16,273 nucleotides of DNA from Candidatus Rifleibacteriota bacterium (GTDB lineage Bacteria > Riflebacteria > Ozemobacteria > Ozemobacterales > Ozemobacteraceae), in the NCBI GenBank assembly GCA_022704885.1, contig JAKJFO010000084.1, positions 1 to 16,273 of the forward strand, read 5' to 3'. A model generated the notes under the pieces. That model worked only from the letters and a program-made list of their open reading frames with translations. It had not been told where the DNA came from and did no database searches. Below are positions 1 through 5,938 of this stretch, piece by piece. Position 1 is the first letter of the stretch. The number at the start of each line of letters is the position of its first letter. Both the position numbers and the translations under genes were made by a program.

Positions 1-326
1 CTGATGACATGGGCGTAGAGTGGTCCAGATATTGCAAGTTTATCCCTCTGGTTTTGCTCGATAATTCAGACACTCGGCAAAATTAGATTAGCTTTGTCCA
101 TATTATAGACGAAGGCAACAACAGCGAACCGGAGCCAGCTAAGGTTTGCAGGCTCAAAGCAGGCTACACCGGCCGCCACGAACTCTTAACCCTGCAAAGT
201 TTCCGGGAGCGGGGCAGGCCGTTATACAAACTCTCAGGCATGGCCACGGCTGGCGCTTGTTCATACTGGCGTTAATGTTACCCCGGAATGACTGGCAACA
301 ATGGAGAGCTCAACGTCCAGACAACA

Positions 327-349
327 GCCGGCGCATAATAAGCGCCGGC
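327..349. repeat. Perfect inverted repeat (8-bp stem)
   Basis: GCCGGCGC (327-334) and its exact reverse complement GCGCCGGC (342-349) are separated by the 7-nt loop ATAATAA. The stem is all G/C, but no T-run follows on either strand, so a rho-independent terminator is not supported. It lies just upstream of the promoter-like hexamers at 356-383. It could be an operator, a remnant of a repeat, or an attenuating hairpin for something upstream. Confidence 0.6.
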
Positions 350-355
350 ATTGTC

Positions 356-383
356 TTGACTGGCGAACAGATCGGCGTATATT
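356..383 (+). promoter_or_regulatory. Putative sigma70 promoter for the ORF6N gene
   Basis: TTGACT (356-361) and TATATT (378-383) are separated by 16 bp, a reasonable match to the -35/-10 consensus. Transcription would begin near 390 and leave a leader of about 70 nt before the ORF6N start at 459. This is a pattern match only. Confidence 0.4.
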
Positions 384-387
384 TGAT

Positions 388-400
388 AGGTGGCGGCCGG
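388..400 (+). repeat. 13-bp direct repeat, copy 1
   Basis: AGGTGGCGGCCGG occurs here and again at 1067-1079, so the two copies bracket the ORF6N gene. Similarity is degenerate beyond the core: 'GATT' followed by 'TGCC' and then an ATG/GTATC-like patch lies on the same side of both copies. They look like remnants of the same longer sequence. Confidence 0.5.
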
Positions 401-458
401 AATGATTGCCACATGATACCGGGCCATAATGACAACAAATGATAGAGAGTGACAGAGA

Positions 459-998
459 ATGACAAAGCTAATGCAGGTTGACCATGAACACCTTGAGCAG
501 AAGATTTATCAGGTCAGAGGCCAGAAAGTCATGCTTGACTCTGATCTTGCCGAGCTCTACGGGGTTGAAAACCGGCGATTGAATGAACAGGTGACACGCA
601 ATATTGAGCGCTTCCCTGAAGATTTTATGTTTCAACTCACAATAGATGAGGCAAAAAGTGTAATGTCGCAAATTGCGACCTTACCGACTGGCGGCCACTT
701 TCGACACCCGCCCCGCGTTTTTACTGAGCACGGTATCTTGATGCTTTCGAGCGTTCTGAGGAGCCCGCAAGCTGTTCAGGTAAACATCGAGATAATGCGG
801 GCGTTTGTCAGATTACGCAAGGTCAGCCTGAGTTATGCCGACATTGCCGCCAAGATTGAAGAAATTGAAAGCCGGCTTTCTGGCCATGATGACCAGTTCA
901 AAATCTTTCACGAGATCATTTTGCCGCTTCTGGAATCGCCGATGCCGAGTAAAAGGAAGATCGGATTCAAGCCGGGCAAGAAAGACAATGACGCCTGA
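459..998 (+). CDS. ORF6N domain-containing protein
   Basis: The 179-residue protein carries an ORF6N domain over roughly residues 10-120. Recognisable family blocks are QKVMLDSDLAELYGVE, RLNEQVTRNIERFPEDFMFQ, VFTEHGILMLSSVL and VQVNIEIMRAFVRLR. ORF6N is a putative DNA-binding module first described in phage anti-repressor-like proteins and now common as single chromosomal genes on mobile or accessory DNA; its target is usually unknown. The tail (about 123-179) has a short helical stretch and ends in a Lys-rich segment, consistent with nucleic-acid contact. The ribosome binding site is weak (GAGAGTGACAGAGA before ATG 459); ATG 471 is an alternative start. The domain is intact. The gene is flanked by gene-poor DNA and by a 13-bp direct repeat, which suggests an accessory insertion. 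Family assignment is firm; function is not. Confidence 0.9.
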   Translation: MTKLMQVDHEHLEQKIYQVRGQKVMLDSDLAELYGVENRRLNEQVTRNIERFPEDFMFQLTIDEAKSVMSQIATLPTGGHFRHPPRVFTEHGILMLSSVLRSPQAVQVNIEIMRAFVRLRKVSLSYADIAAKIEEIESRLSGHDDQFKIFHEIILPLLESPMPSKRKIGFKPGKKDNDA

Positions 999-1013
999 GC
1001 GTTGCGAAGAAGT

Positions 1014-1042
1014 GTAGCAGAGTAGCAACTGTAGCAGTAGCA
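1014..1042 (+). repeat. Four short GTAGCA repeats
   Basis: GTAGCA appears four times within 29 bp, with spacings of 2, 3 and 0 nt, directly after the ORF6N stop. It may be a slippage-derived microrepeat. No function is apparent. Confidence 0.5.
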
Positions 1043-1066
1043 AAAGTGTAAAGGTATGGTTTTGGC

Positions 1067-1079
1067 AGGTGGCGGCCGG
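1067..1079 (+). repeat. 13-bp direct repeat, copy 2
   Basis: This is the second exact copy of AGGTGGCGGCCGG (the first is at 388-400). It is followed by TAAGATTCTTGCC, against AATGATTGCC in copy 1, so the homology extends imperfectly past the core. Confidence 0.5.
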
Positions 1080-1138
1080 TAAGATTCTTGCCGATGGTAT
1101 GGCGAGATCGAGAAAAAATAAAATTTTGCGAAAATATT

Positions 1139-1164
1139 TTTTTGGGGTAACTTTTTGGGGTAAC
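1139..1164 (+). repeat. Two-copy 13-bp tandem repeat
   Basis: TTTTTGGGGTAAC is present twice in direct tandem (1139-1151 and 1152-1164), next to an A/T-rich patch. It is a local duplication of unknown role. Confidence 0.7.
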
Positions 1165-1242
1165 AACCCATTTACCCTCTCAACAAACTCACTGATGGCC
1201 AGCGTTGCCGGCGCCACTTCGGTTGTGATCAGCTCCACCGGA

Positions 1243-1277
1243 ACGAAAAAACCCGCTGATTCAGCGGGTTTTTTCGT
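1243..1277. terminator. Bidirectional rho-independent terminator
   Basis: A perfect 17-bp inverted repeat (1243-1259 and 1261-1277) has a GC-rich core, CCCGCTGA/TCAGCGGG. It is flanked by six A (1246-1251) and six T (1269-1274), so it yields a hairpin with a U-run on either strand. It lies 28 bp beyond the stop of the minus-strand pilin-like gene, and it also faces transcripts coming from the ORF6N gene. Confidence 0.92.
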
Positions 1278-1305
1278 TGTGGCGATTTAAAATAAGCGAG
1301 TGTGA

Positions 1306-1917
1306 TTATCGGGTGAGGCGCAGTGCCGAACCACCTGAAGCCAGCATATTACCAAGCTTGTTCTGATAAGGGTAATCGTCGATCTGCATACTCTGCAAAA
1401 AAGTAGTAACCGAAGCGACGTGAGTGGTATCAACACCATCTATCTCTTTGCCCTCATGGTCACGCCAGCTTAAAACCGCGCCTGATTCAGTAATCTCAAA
1501 ACTTGGATTTGATGCAATGTTTGCGCGAACCTGCCAGTAATTTTCATAAGTTGTCCCCCACTGGTAGGCCGGCACAGTAGGATCACGCACCGAGTCAGAT
1601 CTGAGATATCCATAAAGAGTCAGACTCGCAATAGCCGAAGCAATGCCTGCCATCTTCTCTGCATCAGGCAGGTCAGCTGACGGCAATGTGATCGTAGCCA
1701 CAGCAGAGCCATCCATGTCGCCGGCCATGTAGGCAAGGTCTATGGCTTCGCGGAGCTGGCTCAACTCTACGTCAAAGCTCTTCTCGACCGAACGCCGGGT
1801 GATCATTTCTTCTCCCGGGAGAATCTGCATGGCGATGATACTGCCGATGATGATAACCACGAGCAGCATCAGCATCATTGCGCCGCGGCGCTTCCAGAAT
1901 ATGTTTTCCGTTGTCAT
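1306..1917 (-). CDS. Orphan pilin-like membrane-anchored protein
   Basis: A 203-residue protein with a short basic N-terminus (to KRRG at 9-12) and one hydrophobic helix (about 13-33, AMMLMLLVVIIIGSIIAM), followed by a polar exported domain. A basic stretch ending in Gly and running straight into a hydrophobic helix is the prepilin layout. Residue +5 after the Gly is not Glu, and the usual F-T-L-x-E is missing, as in GspK/PilX-class proteins. The domain after the helix starts with a predicted amphipathic helix (VEKSFDVELSQLREAIDLAY). SD TCAGGAG (1924-1930) lies 6 nt before the ATG. The gene stands alone, with a clear promoter upstream and a terminator downstream, about 12 kb from the pilin-like operon on the same strand. 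A minor pseudopilin is most likely; a simple bitopic membrane protein is the alternative. Confidence 0.6.
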   Translation of the reverse strand: MTTENIFWKRRGAMMLMLLVVIIIGSIIAMQILPGEEMITRRSVEKSFDVELSQLREAIDLAYMAGDMDGSAVATITLPSADLPDAEKMAGIASAIASLTLYGYLRSDSVRDPTVPAYQWGTTYENYWQVRANIASNPSFEITESGAVLSWRDHEGKEIDGVDTTHVASVTTFLQSMQIDDYPYQNKLGNMLASGGSALRLTR

Positions 1918-1993
1918 CGAAAACTCCTGACGGATCGTTGATTACAGCATTTGCACACAACAGAGCGTACACTTTTAACTCTATCCTGAATAT

Positions 1994-2002
1994 ATTATAG
2001 CA
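1994..2002 (-). promoter_or_regulatory. Extended -10 promoter for the orphan pilin-like gene
   Basis: On the minus strand the sequence reads TGCTATAAT, a perfect extended -10 element. A weak -35-like TTCCTG lies about 18 bp upstream, which is tolerable with an extended -10. Transcription would start near 1987 and give a leader of about 70 nt. Confidence 0.6.
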
Positions 2003-2101
2003 TTTAAACAGGTCAAACAGGAAATCATAAGCGCCGATCACAGTATTCGAGAACTGACAGACATTTTTCAGCAAATCGGGCTGCACCGGCAAAGCAATTT
2101 G

Positions 2102-2110
2102 TGTTACAAT
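2102..2110 (+). promoter_or_regulatory. Extended -10 promoter for the MetX-like/CoA-transferase unit
   Basis: TGTTACAAT forms a TGn-extended -10 with hexamer TACAAT (2105-2110); no good -35 is visible. Initiation would fall near 2117, about 32 nt before ATG 2149. This also argues against the in-frame GTG at 2101, which would lie upstream of the transcript. Confidence 0.5.
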
Positions 2111-2148
2111 TTTGCCTGAAAAACAATCTGCGAAAGGACACTTTGAGG

Positions 2149-3264
2149 ATGTTAACCGAAAAGCGCAGCTTTGCTGCCGGAAATTACTGTTTCAAACATT
2201 CTGGCAGAACCATACCGATAACTTTCGGTTACGAAACTTACGGCACACTGAACGAACGGGCTGATAATGCCGTTCTCGTCTGCCAGTATTTTACCGGCGC
2301 CAGCCATGCCGCCGGCAGATATGCCGAAAGCGACCCGCTGCCCGGCTGGTGGGATACCCTGATCGGCCCCGGCAAAACAATCGACACTGACAGATATTTC
2401 GTCATCTGCTCAGATGTCATCAGTAACATCAATTTCAACAGTCCTACCGTCATCACTACCGGGCCCGGCAGCATCGACCCGACCACCGGCAGACCATATG
2501 GCATGAATTTTCCGATATTCACGCTCGATGACGTGGTGATACTGCAGAAGCGCCTGATCGAATCACTCGGCATCAAAAAACTGCAATTCGTTGTTGGCCC
2601 GTCAATGGGCGGGTTACAGGCATTTCTCTGGGCAAAATATTTTCCTGAGTCGGTTGAAAAGGTCATTTCGATAGTAGCTACCCCGATGATGCGTCCTTCC
2701 TGCATCATGGTGCCAAACCAGCTCGGCATCGAAGCAATCATGCTCGACCCGAGGTGGCAGAACGGTGATTATTATGGCAGCGAAGCGCCTTATAAAGGCC
2801 TGCTGCTCGCTTTCAAGATACTCCTGACCGAAACCCGCACCGACCACTGGGCTTACAGTAATTTCAACCGCGCTTTTCTCGACCCGACTTTCATGACCTG
2901 CGCCAGCCCATATCAGAGCTTTCGCGGACATTTTCTCGTCGAGGGCGAAATCGAAAAGTCGGTTATCGCGCGCATGCAGTATTTTGACCCGAACGCCTAC
3001 ATCTACATCGCCAAGGCCAACACACTGTTCGACCTGTGCGAACCCGGCGAAACCTTGAAAGATGCACTGGCAAAGATAAAGACTCCGGTTCGCATGATCA
3101 TCGACGATTCAGACCTGATGTTCACCCGCGAACAGGCAGAAGAAGCCAGACCGCTGCTGAACGACTGCGAAATCAGCTATTACAACAGCCGCAATGGGCA
3201 CCTTTCGTGCCTTTTCGAGACCGATTACCTGAAGGACCCCCTCGCCCGCCATATTAGCCAGTGA
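2149..3264 (+). CDS. MetX-like alpha/beta-hydrolase acyltransferase or esterase
   Basis: A 371-residue protein of the homoserine O-acetyltransferase (MetX/MekB) branch of alpha/beta hydrolases. Family blocks include ITFGYETYGTLNERADNAVL, GWWDTLIGPGKTIDTDRYFV, DPTTGRPYGMNFP and FDPNAYIYIAKAN. The nucleophile elbow is GPSMGG (Ser152). The other triad members are probably Asp322 (DDSDLMFT) and His351 (NGHLSCL). True MetX enzymes usually have GGSMGG, an LGGCYGSTGP-like segment and GHDAFL; all three differ here (the middle one reads ISNINFNSPTVITTGPGSID). Homoserine acetylation is therefore not assured, and a short-chain ester or thioester hydrolase or transferase is equally possible. ATG 2149 is chosen over GTG 2101 because of AAAGGA at 2133-2138 and the promoter position. 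The next gene begins 16 bp downstream and is probably cotranscribed. Confidence 0.78.
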   Translation: MLTEKRSFAAGNYCFKHSGRTIPITFGYETYGTLNERADNAVLVCQYFTGASHAAGRYAESDPLPGWWDTLIGPGKTIDTDRYFVICSDVISNINFNSPTVITTGPGSIDPTTGRPYGMNFPIFTLDDVVILQKRLIESLGIKKLQFVVGPSMGGLQAFLWAKYFPESVEKVISIVATPMMRPSCIMVPNQLGIEAIMLDPRWQNGDYYGSEAPYKGLLLAFKILLTETRTDHWAYSNFNRAFLDPTFMTCASPYQSFRGHFLVEGEIEKSVIARMQYFDPNAYIYIAKANTLFDLCEPGETLKDALAKIKTPVRMIIDDSDLMFTREQAEEARPLLNDCEISYYNSRNGHLSCLFETDYLKDPLARHISQ

Positions 3265-3280
3265 AGCCAAGGAGCATCCG

Positions 3281-4852
3281 ATGAAATCGAAACTTATCAG
3301 TATTGAGCAGGCAGTATCACTGATCAAGAATGATGACAAAGTGGTAGTCGGAGGCTTTGTCGGCAGCGGGCACCCGGAAGCCCTGACCTCAGCGCTCGAG
3401 CAGCGTTTTCTCAAAGAAGGGCAGCCGCGCAATCTCGAACTGTATTTTGTCGCCGGTCAGGGCGACGCCAAAGACCGCGGGCTCAACCATTTCGGCAACG
3501 AAGGTATGGTCAAACGCGCTGTCGGCGGGCACTGGGGTCTGGCACCGAAACTTGGCAAACTTGCACTCGACAACAAAATCGAAGCCTACAATCTGCCACA
3601 GGGCGTAATTTCGCATATGTTTCGCGATATCGCAGCGGGCAAGCCCGGTACCATAACTCACGTAGGTCTGCAGACCTACGTCGATCCGCGCCTTGACGGC
3701 GGCAAAGTCAACAGCCGAACCACCGAAAATATCGTCGAAGTGATCAGACTCGACGACCATGATTATCTGCGCTACAAGCACTTCGATATCGACGTCTGCC
3801 TGATTCGCGGCACGACTGCCGATGAATTCGGCAACATCAGCATGGAGCAGGAAGTAGCTCCGCTCGACGCGCTCTCGCAGGCAATGGCAACCAAACAGCG
3901 CGGTGGCATTGTCATCTGCCAGGTCATGCGTCTCGCCCGCGGCGGCGGCATAAATCACCTTTTCGTGCAGATCCCCGGTATTCTCGTCGATTATGTTGTG
4001 CTGGTAGACATGGTTAAAGAGCCGCATCTTCACATGCAGACCTTTCTCGAACAGTATAACCCTTACTATTCTGGCCAGGTGCAGTTTCCGGAAGATTCCC
4101 TGTTCAAGCCCATGGATATGAGCATAAGAAAAATCATCGCCCGGCGCAGCGCATTAGAACTGTTGCCGCTCGGCAATTGTACGGTCAACCTCGGCATCGG
4201 CATGCCGGAAGGCGTCGCCAACATCGCTCGCGAAGAAAATATCCGTGACAGGATGACCCTCACCGTAGAATCAGGGCCGATCGGCGGACTGCCGGCATCA
4301 GGACTCTCGTTCGGTGCTTCCTACAGTCCATCTTGCGTTGTGCCGCAACCGTCACAGTTCGATTTTTATGATGGTGGAGGCCTTGACATCGCCTTTCTCG
4401 GTGCCGGCGAAGTTGATGCCGCCGGCAACGTCAACGTCAGCAAATTCGGCCCCAAGTTCGCCGGTTGCGGCGGTTTCATCAATATTTCCCAGAATGCCCG
4501 ACAGGTAATCTTCTGTACGACCTTTACCGCCGATGGGCTGAAGATTGCGGCCGTTGACAACCGCCTGCAGATAGCGCAGGAAGGCAAAACCGCCAAGTTT
4601 GTCGAAAAAGTTGAACAGATAACCTTCAGCGGCAAATATGCCCTTGAAAAAGGCACCGTTGTCAAATACGTTACAGAGAGGGGAGTCTTCCAGCTGGAAA
4701 AAGAAGGCCTGACTCTGACCGAAATCGCCCCGGGCATCGATATGGAGCGCGATATCCTCGACCGCATGCAGTTCAAACCGAGAGTTGTCGCTTCACCAAA
4801 ACTGATGAACCCGGCCATTTTTTCTGAAGGAAAAATGAACATCAACGGTTAA
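3281..4852 (+). CDS. Acetate/propionate-type CoA-transferase
   Basis: A 523-residue single-chain family I CoA-transferase with both halves fused, the length and layout of propionate CoA-transferase (Pct) and E. coli YdiF. The N-terminal half starts with IEQAVSLIKNDDKVVVGGFV and the second half with IARRSALELLPLGNCTVNLG. The catalytic glutamate is Glu330 in TVESGPIGG, close to the position known in YdiF and Pct; it forms the gamma-glutamyl-CoA thioester intermediate. The glycine-rich GCGGFINIS block is the expected second active-site element. The enzyme should move CoA between short-chain acyl-CoAs and free acids such as acetate or propionate in the cytoplasm; the exact substrates cannot be read from sequence. 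SD AAGGAG lies 8 nt before the ATG. The 16-bp gap to the MetX-like gene suggests one transcript. Confidence 0.9.
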   Translation: MKSKLISIEQAVSLIKNDDKVVVGGFVGSGHPEALTSALEQRFLKEGQPRNLELYFVAGQGDAKDRGLNHFGNEGMVKRAVGGHWGLAPKLGKLALDNKIEAYNLPQGVISHMFRDIAAGKPGTITHVGLQTYVDPRLDGGKVNSRTTENIVEVIRLDDHDYLRYKHFDIDVCLIRGTTADEFGNISMEQEVAPLDALSQAMATKQRGGIVICQVMRLARGGGINHLFVQIPGILVDYVVLVDMVKEPHLHMQTFLEQYNPYYSGQVQFPEDSLFKPMDMSIRKIIARRSALELLPLGNCTVNLGIGMPEGVANIAREENIRDRMTLTVESGPIGGLPASGLSFGASYSPSCVVPQPSQFDFYDGGGLDIAFLGAGEVDAAGNVNVSKFGPKFAGCGGFINISQNARQVIFCTTFTADGLKIAAVDNRLQIAQEGKTAKFVEKVEQITFSGKYALEKGTVVKYVTERGVFQLEKEGLTLTEIAPGIDMERDILDRMQFKPRVVASPKLMNPAIFSEGKMNING

Positions 4853-4923
4853 ACAAGCAATTTGTGCTGTTCTGCTGCCACTTAGAACGACAGCGGACGA
4901 AAAGTGATACAGGAGGCTTTAAA

Positions 4924-5925
4924 ATGCAGAAAGTCATTTTCATACTGTGCCTGTTGCTGGCATTCTGCTGCAATTCAGTTGTAGCTGAAGACCTGAGTTA
5001 CCTGCAATGTCTGGTAATCGGTCAGGAAGCCGATCCATCCAAGGCGCGCAATCTGCTGCGCGATGCTCTCAAAGCATGGCACCTCGGCCAGCGCAGCGAA
5101 GCGATAGAACTCTACGAGCGCGCGATCATTGCCGATCATAGCGTATTGCGGCACGAAGATCATGGCCTGGCCATGTCTCTTCTGGAAAAATACCGGGCGG
5201 CAGATGCGCCCCAGACCGTGGCGGCGCTCTGTCGTCGCGGTTTTTTTGAAAACATTCTGATCGGCAATCTCGAAGAATCCATGGCATTTTATGAGAAGGC
5301 GGCGGCGATAGCAAAAGATCCTGACGAAGCACAGCTGGCCGCTGACGAAGCCGGCCGACTGCGCGAACAGCTCAACTACATTCGCGAATGGCAACGTGGC
5401 GTGATCAGAGAGAACCGCATTGCGCGGGAACGTGACCAGCAGCAGTATCTGCAGCGCACCGCCCGTGAAGAACTGCAAAGCCAGGTCACAGACATTTCTG
5501 ACGAGGTCGAAGAGCTTCAGCAGCGCCTTGCCTTTCTTCAGAAACAGGAAAAGGAAGTAATGGAAGACATGTATTCTTCGATGCGCAGTGCGGCACGTTA
5601 CCGCCGTCGCTATTACTACCCGGGCTCTTTCCAACAGGGCGCGCCAGATCCGACCGACAATATGCTGCCTGAAGGAAGTTCCGGCAGTGACAGTTCAATC
5701 AGAATGGGCCAGGGTACCAATCCTTATGCCGGACAGGCAGTTACCGGCGCAACTGGTGATGTTGCGCTGAACCGCTTTTACATCTACCGGAACCGGGCTC
5801 GACGCGAAGAAGACCAGCTGGCGCAGATCCGAGCAGAAATAACCGGCCTGCAGCGTCGCGTCGCCGAGCTGCAGAAAGCTGGAAAAGAATTGCGCGAAAA
5901 AGCGAATCCTGAGCCGGTAAGATAA
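4924..5925 (+). CDS. Secreted TPR/coiled-coil protein, function unknown
   Basis: The 333-residue protein starts with a Sec signal peptide (MQKVIFILCLLLAFCCNSVVA, cut probably after Ala21). Residues about 36-130 are helical and TPR-like (AWHLGQRSEAIELYERAI; NLEESMAFYEKAAAIA). A long charged coiled coil follows (about 135-215), then a basic-aromatic patch (RYRRRYYY, 225-232) and a Gly/Ser/Pro-rich linker (233-280). A second coiled coil closes the protein (about 292-325). I do not recognise a named family. A periplasmic scaffold or adaptor is plausible. ATG 4924 is chosen over an upstream in-frame TTG because AGGAGG (4911-4916) lies 7 nt before it and it begins the signal peptide exactly. It lies 71 bp after the CoA-transferase on the same strand and could share its transcript, but no functional link is evident. 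Confidence 0.8.
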   Translation: MQKVIFILCLLLAFCCNSVVAEDLSYLQCLVIGQEADPSKARNLLRDALKAWHLGQRSEAIELYERAIIADHSVLRHEDHGLAMSLLEKYRAADAPQTVAALCRRGFFENILIGNLEESMAFYEKAAAIAKDPDEAQLAADEAGRLREQLNYIREWQRGVIRENRIARERDQQQYLQRTAREELQSQVTDISDEVEELQQRLAFLQKQEKEVMEDMYSSMRSAARYRRRYYYPGSFQQGAPDPTDNMLPEGSSGSDSSIRMGQGTNPYAGQAVTGATGDVALNRFYIYRNRARREEDQLAQIRAEITGLQRRVAELQKAGKELREKANPEPVR

Positions 5926-5938
5926 AACTGCTACAGAT

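Larger units (their letters stand above)
1..458. other. Gene-poor left end, no confident gene
   Basis: I see no gene that I can defend here. A plus-strand frame at 146-442 opens with TTG, has no ribosome binding site and does not read like a known family. On the minus strand two short frames look more protein-like: an open frame without its own start at 66-185 (39 codons, containing FAVVAFVYNMDKANL) and an ATG frame at 278-427 (49 codons, starting MARYHVAIIPAATYQIYADL). Neither has a clear ribosome binding site, so decayed coding sequence is as likely as a small gene. The stretch also holds a perfect hairpin (327-349), one copy of a 13-bp direct repeat (388-400) and a promoter-like site pointing at the next gene (356-383). 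Confidence 0.5.
999..1305. other. Gene-poor spacer between convergent genes
   Basis: This stretch carries four GTAGCA copies (1014-1019, 1022-1027, 1031-1036, 1037-1042), the second copy of the 13-bp direct repeat, an A/T-rich patch (1110-1143), a 13-bp tandem duplication and a terminator. A minus-strand frame runs from a GTG at 1238 and begins with protein-like residues (ELITTEVAPATLAISEFVER). It degenerates into leucine-rich low-complexity sequence from the GTAGCA repeats and then runs antisense through the ORF6N gene. It is more likely a gene fragment than a gene. Confidence 0.5.

Noticed and set aside
146..442. Plus-strand open frame of 98 codons
   Set aside because: TTG start, no ribosome binding site, basic low-quality composition and no family resemblance. 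The minus strand reads better in the same place.
813..1238. Minus-strand frame of 141 codons beginning with a protein-like segment
   Set aside because: It becomes leucine-rich from the GTAGCA microrepeats and then runs antisense through the ORF6N gene. At most its first 40 codons are a relic; a transposase N-terminus was considered, but no motif confirms it.
1..1300. CRISPR array or intact insertion sequence in the repeat-bearing left end
   Set aside because: The repeats are too few and irregular for CRISPR. No transposase, terminal inverted repeats or paired target-site duplications are visible.
3389..4033. Minus-strand frame of 214 codons
   Set aside because: Antisense to the CoA-transferase, whose domain content is unambiguous.
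4975..5634. Minus-strand frame of 219 codons
   Set aside because: Antisense to the secreted TPR/coiled-coil gene, which has signal peptide and SD support.
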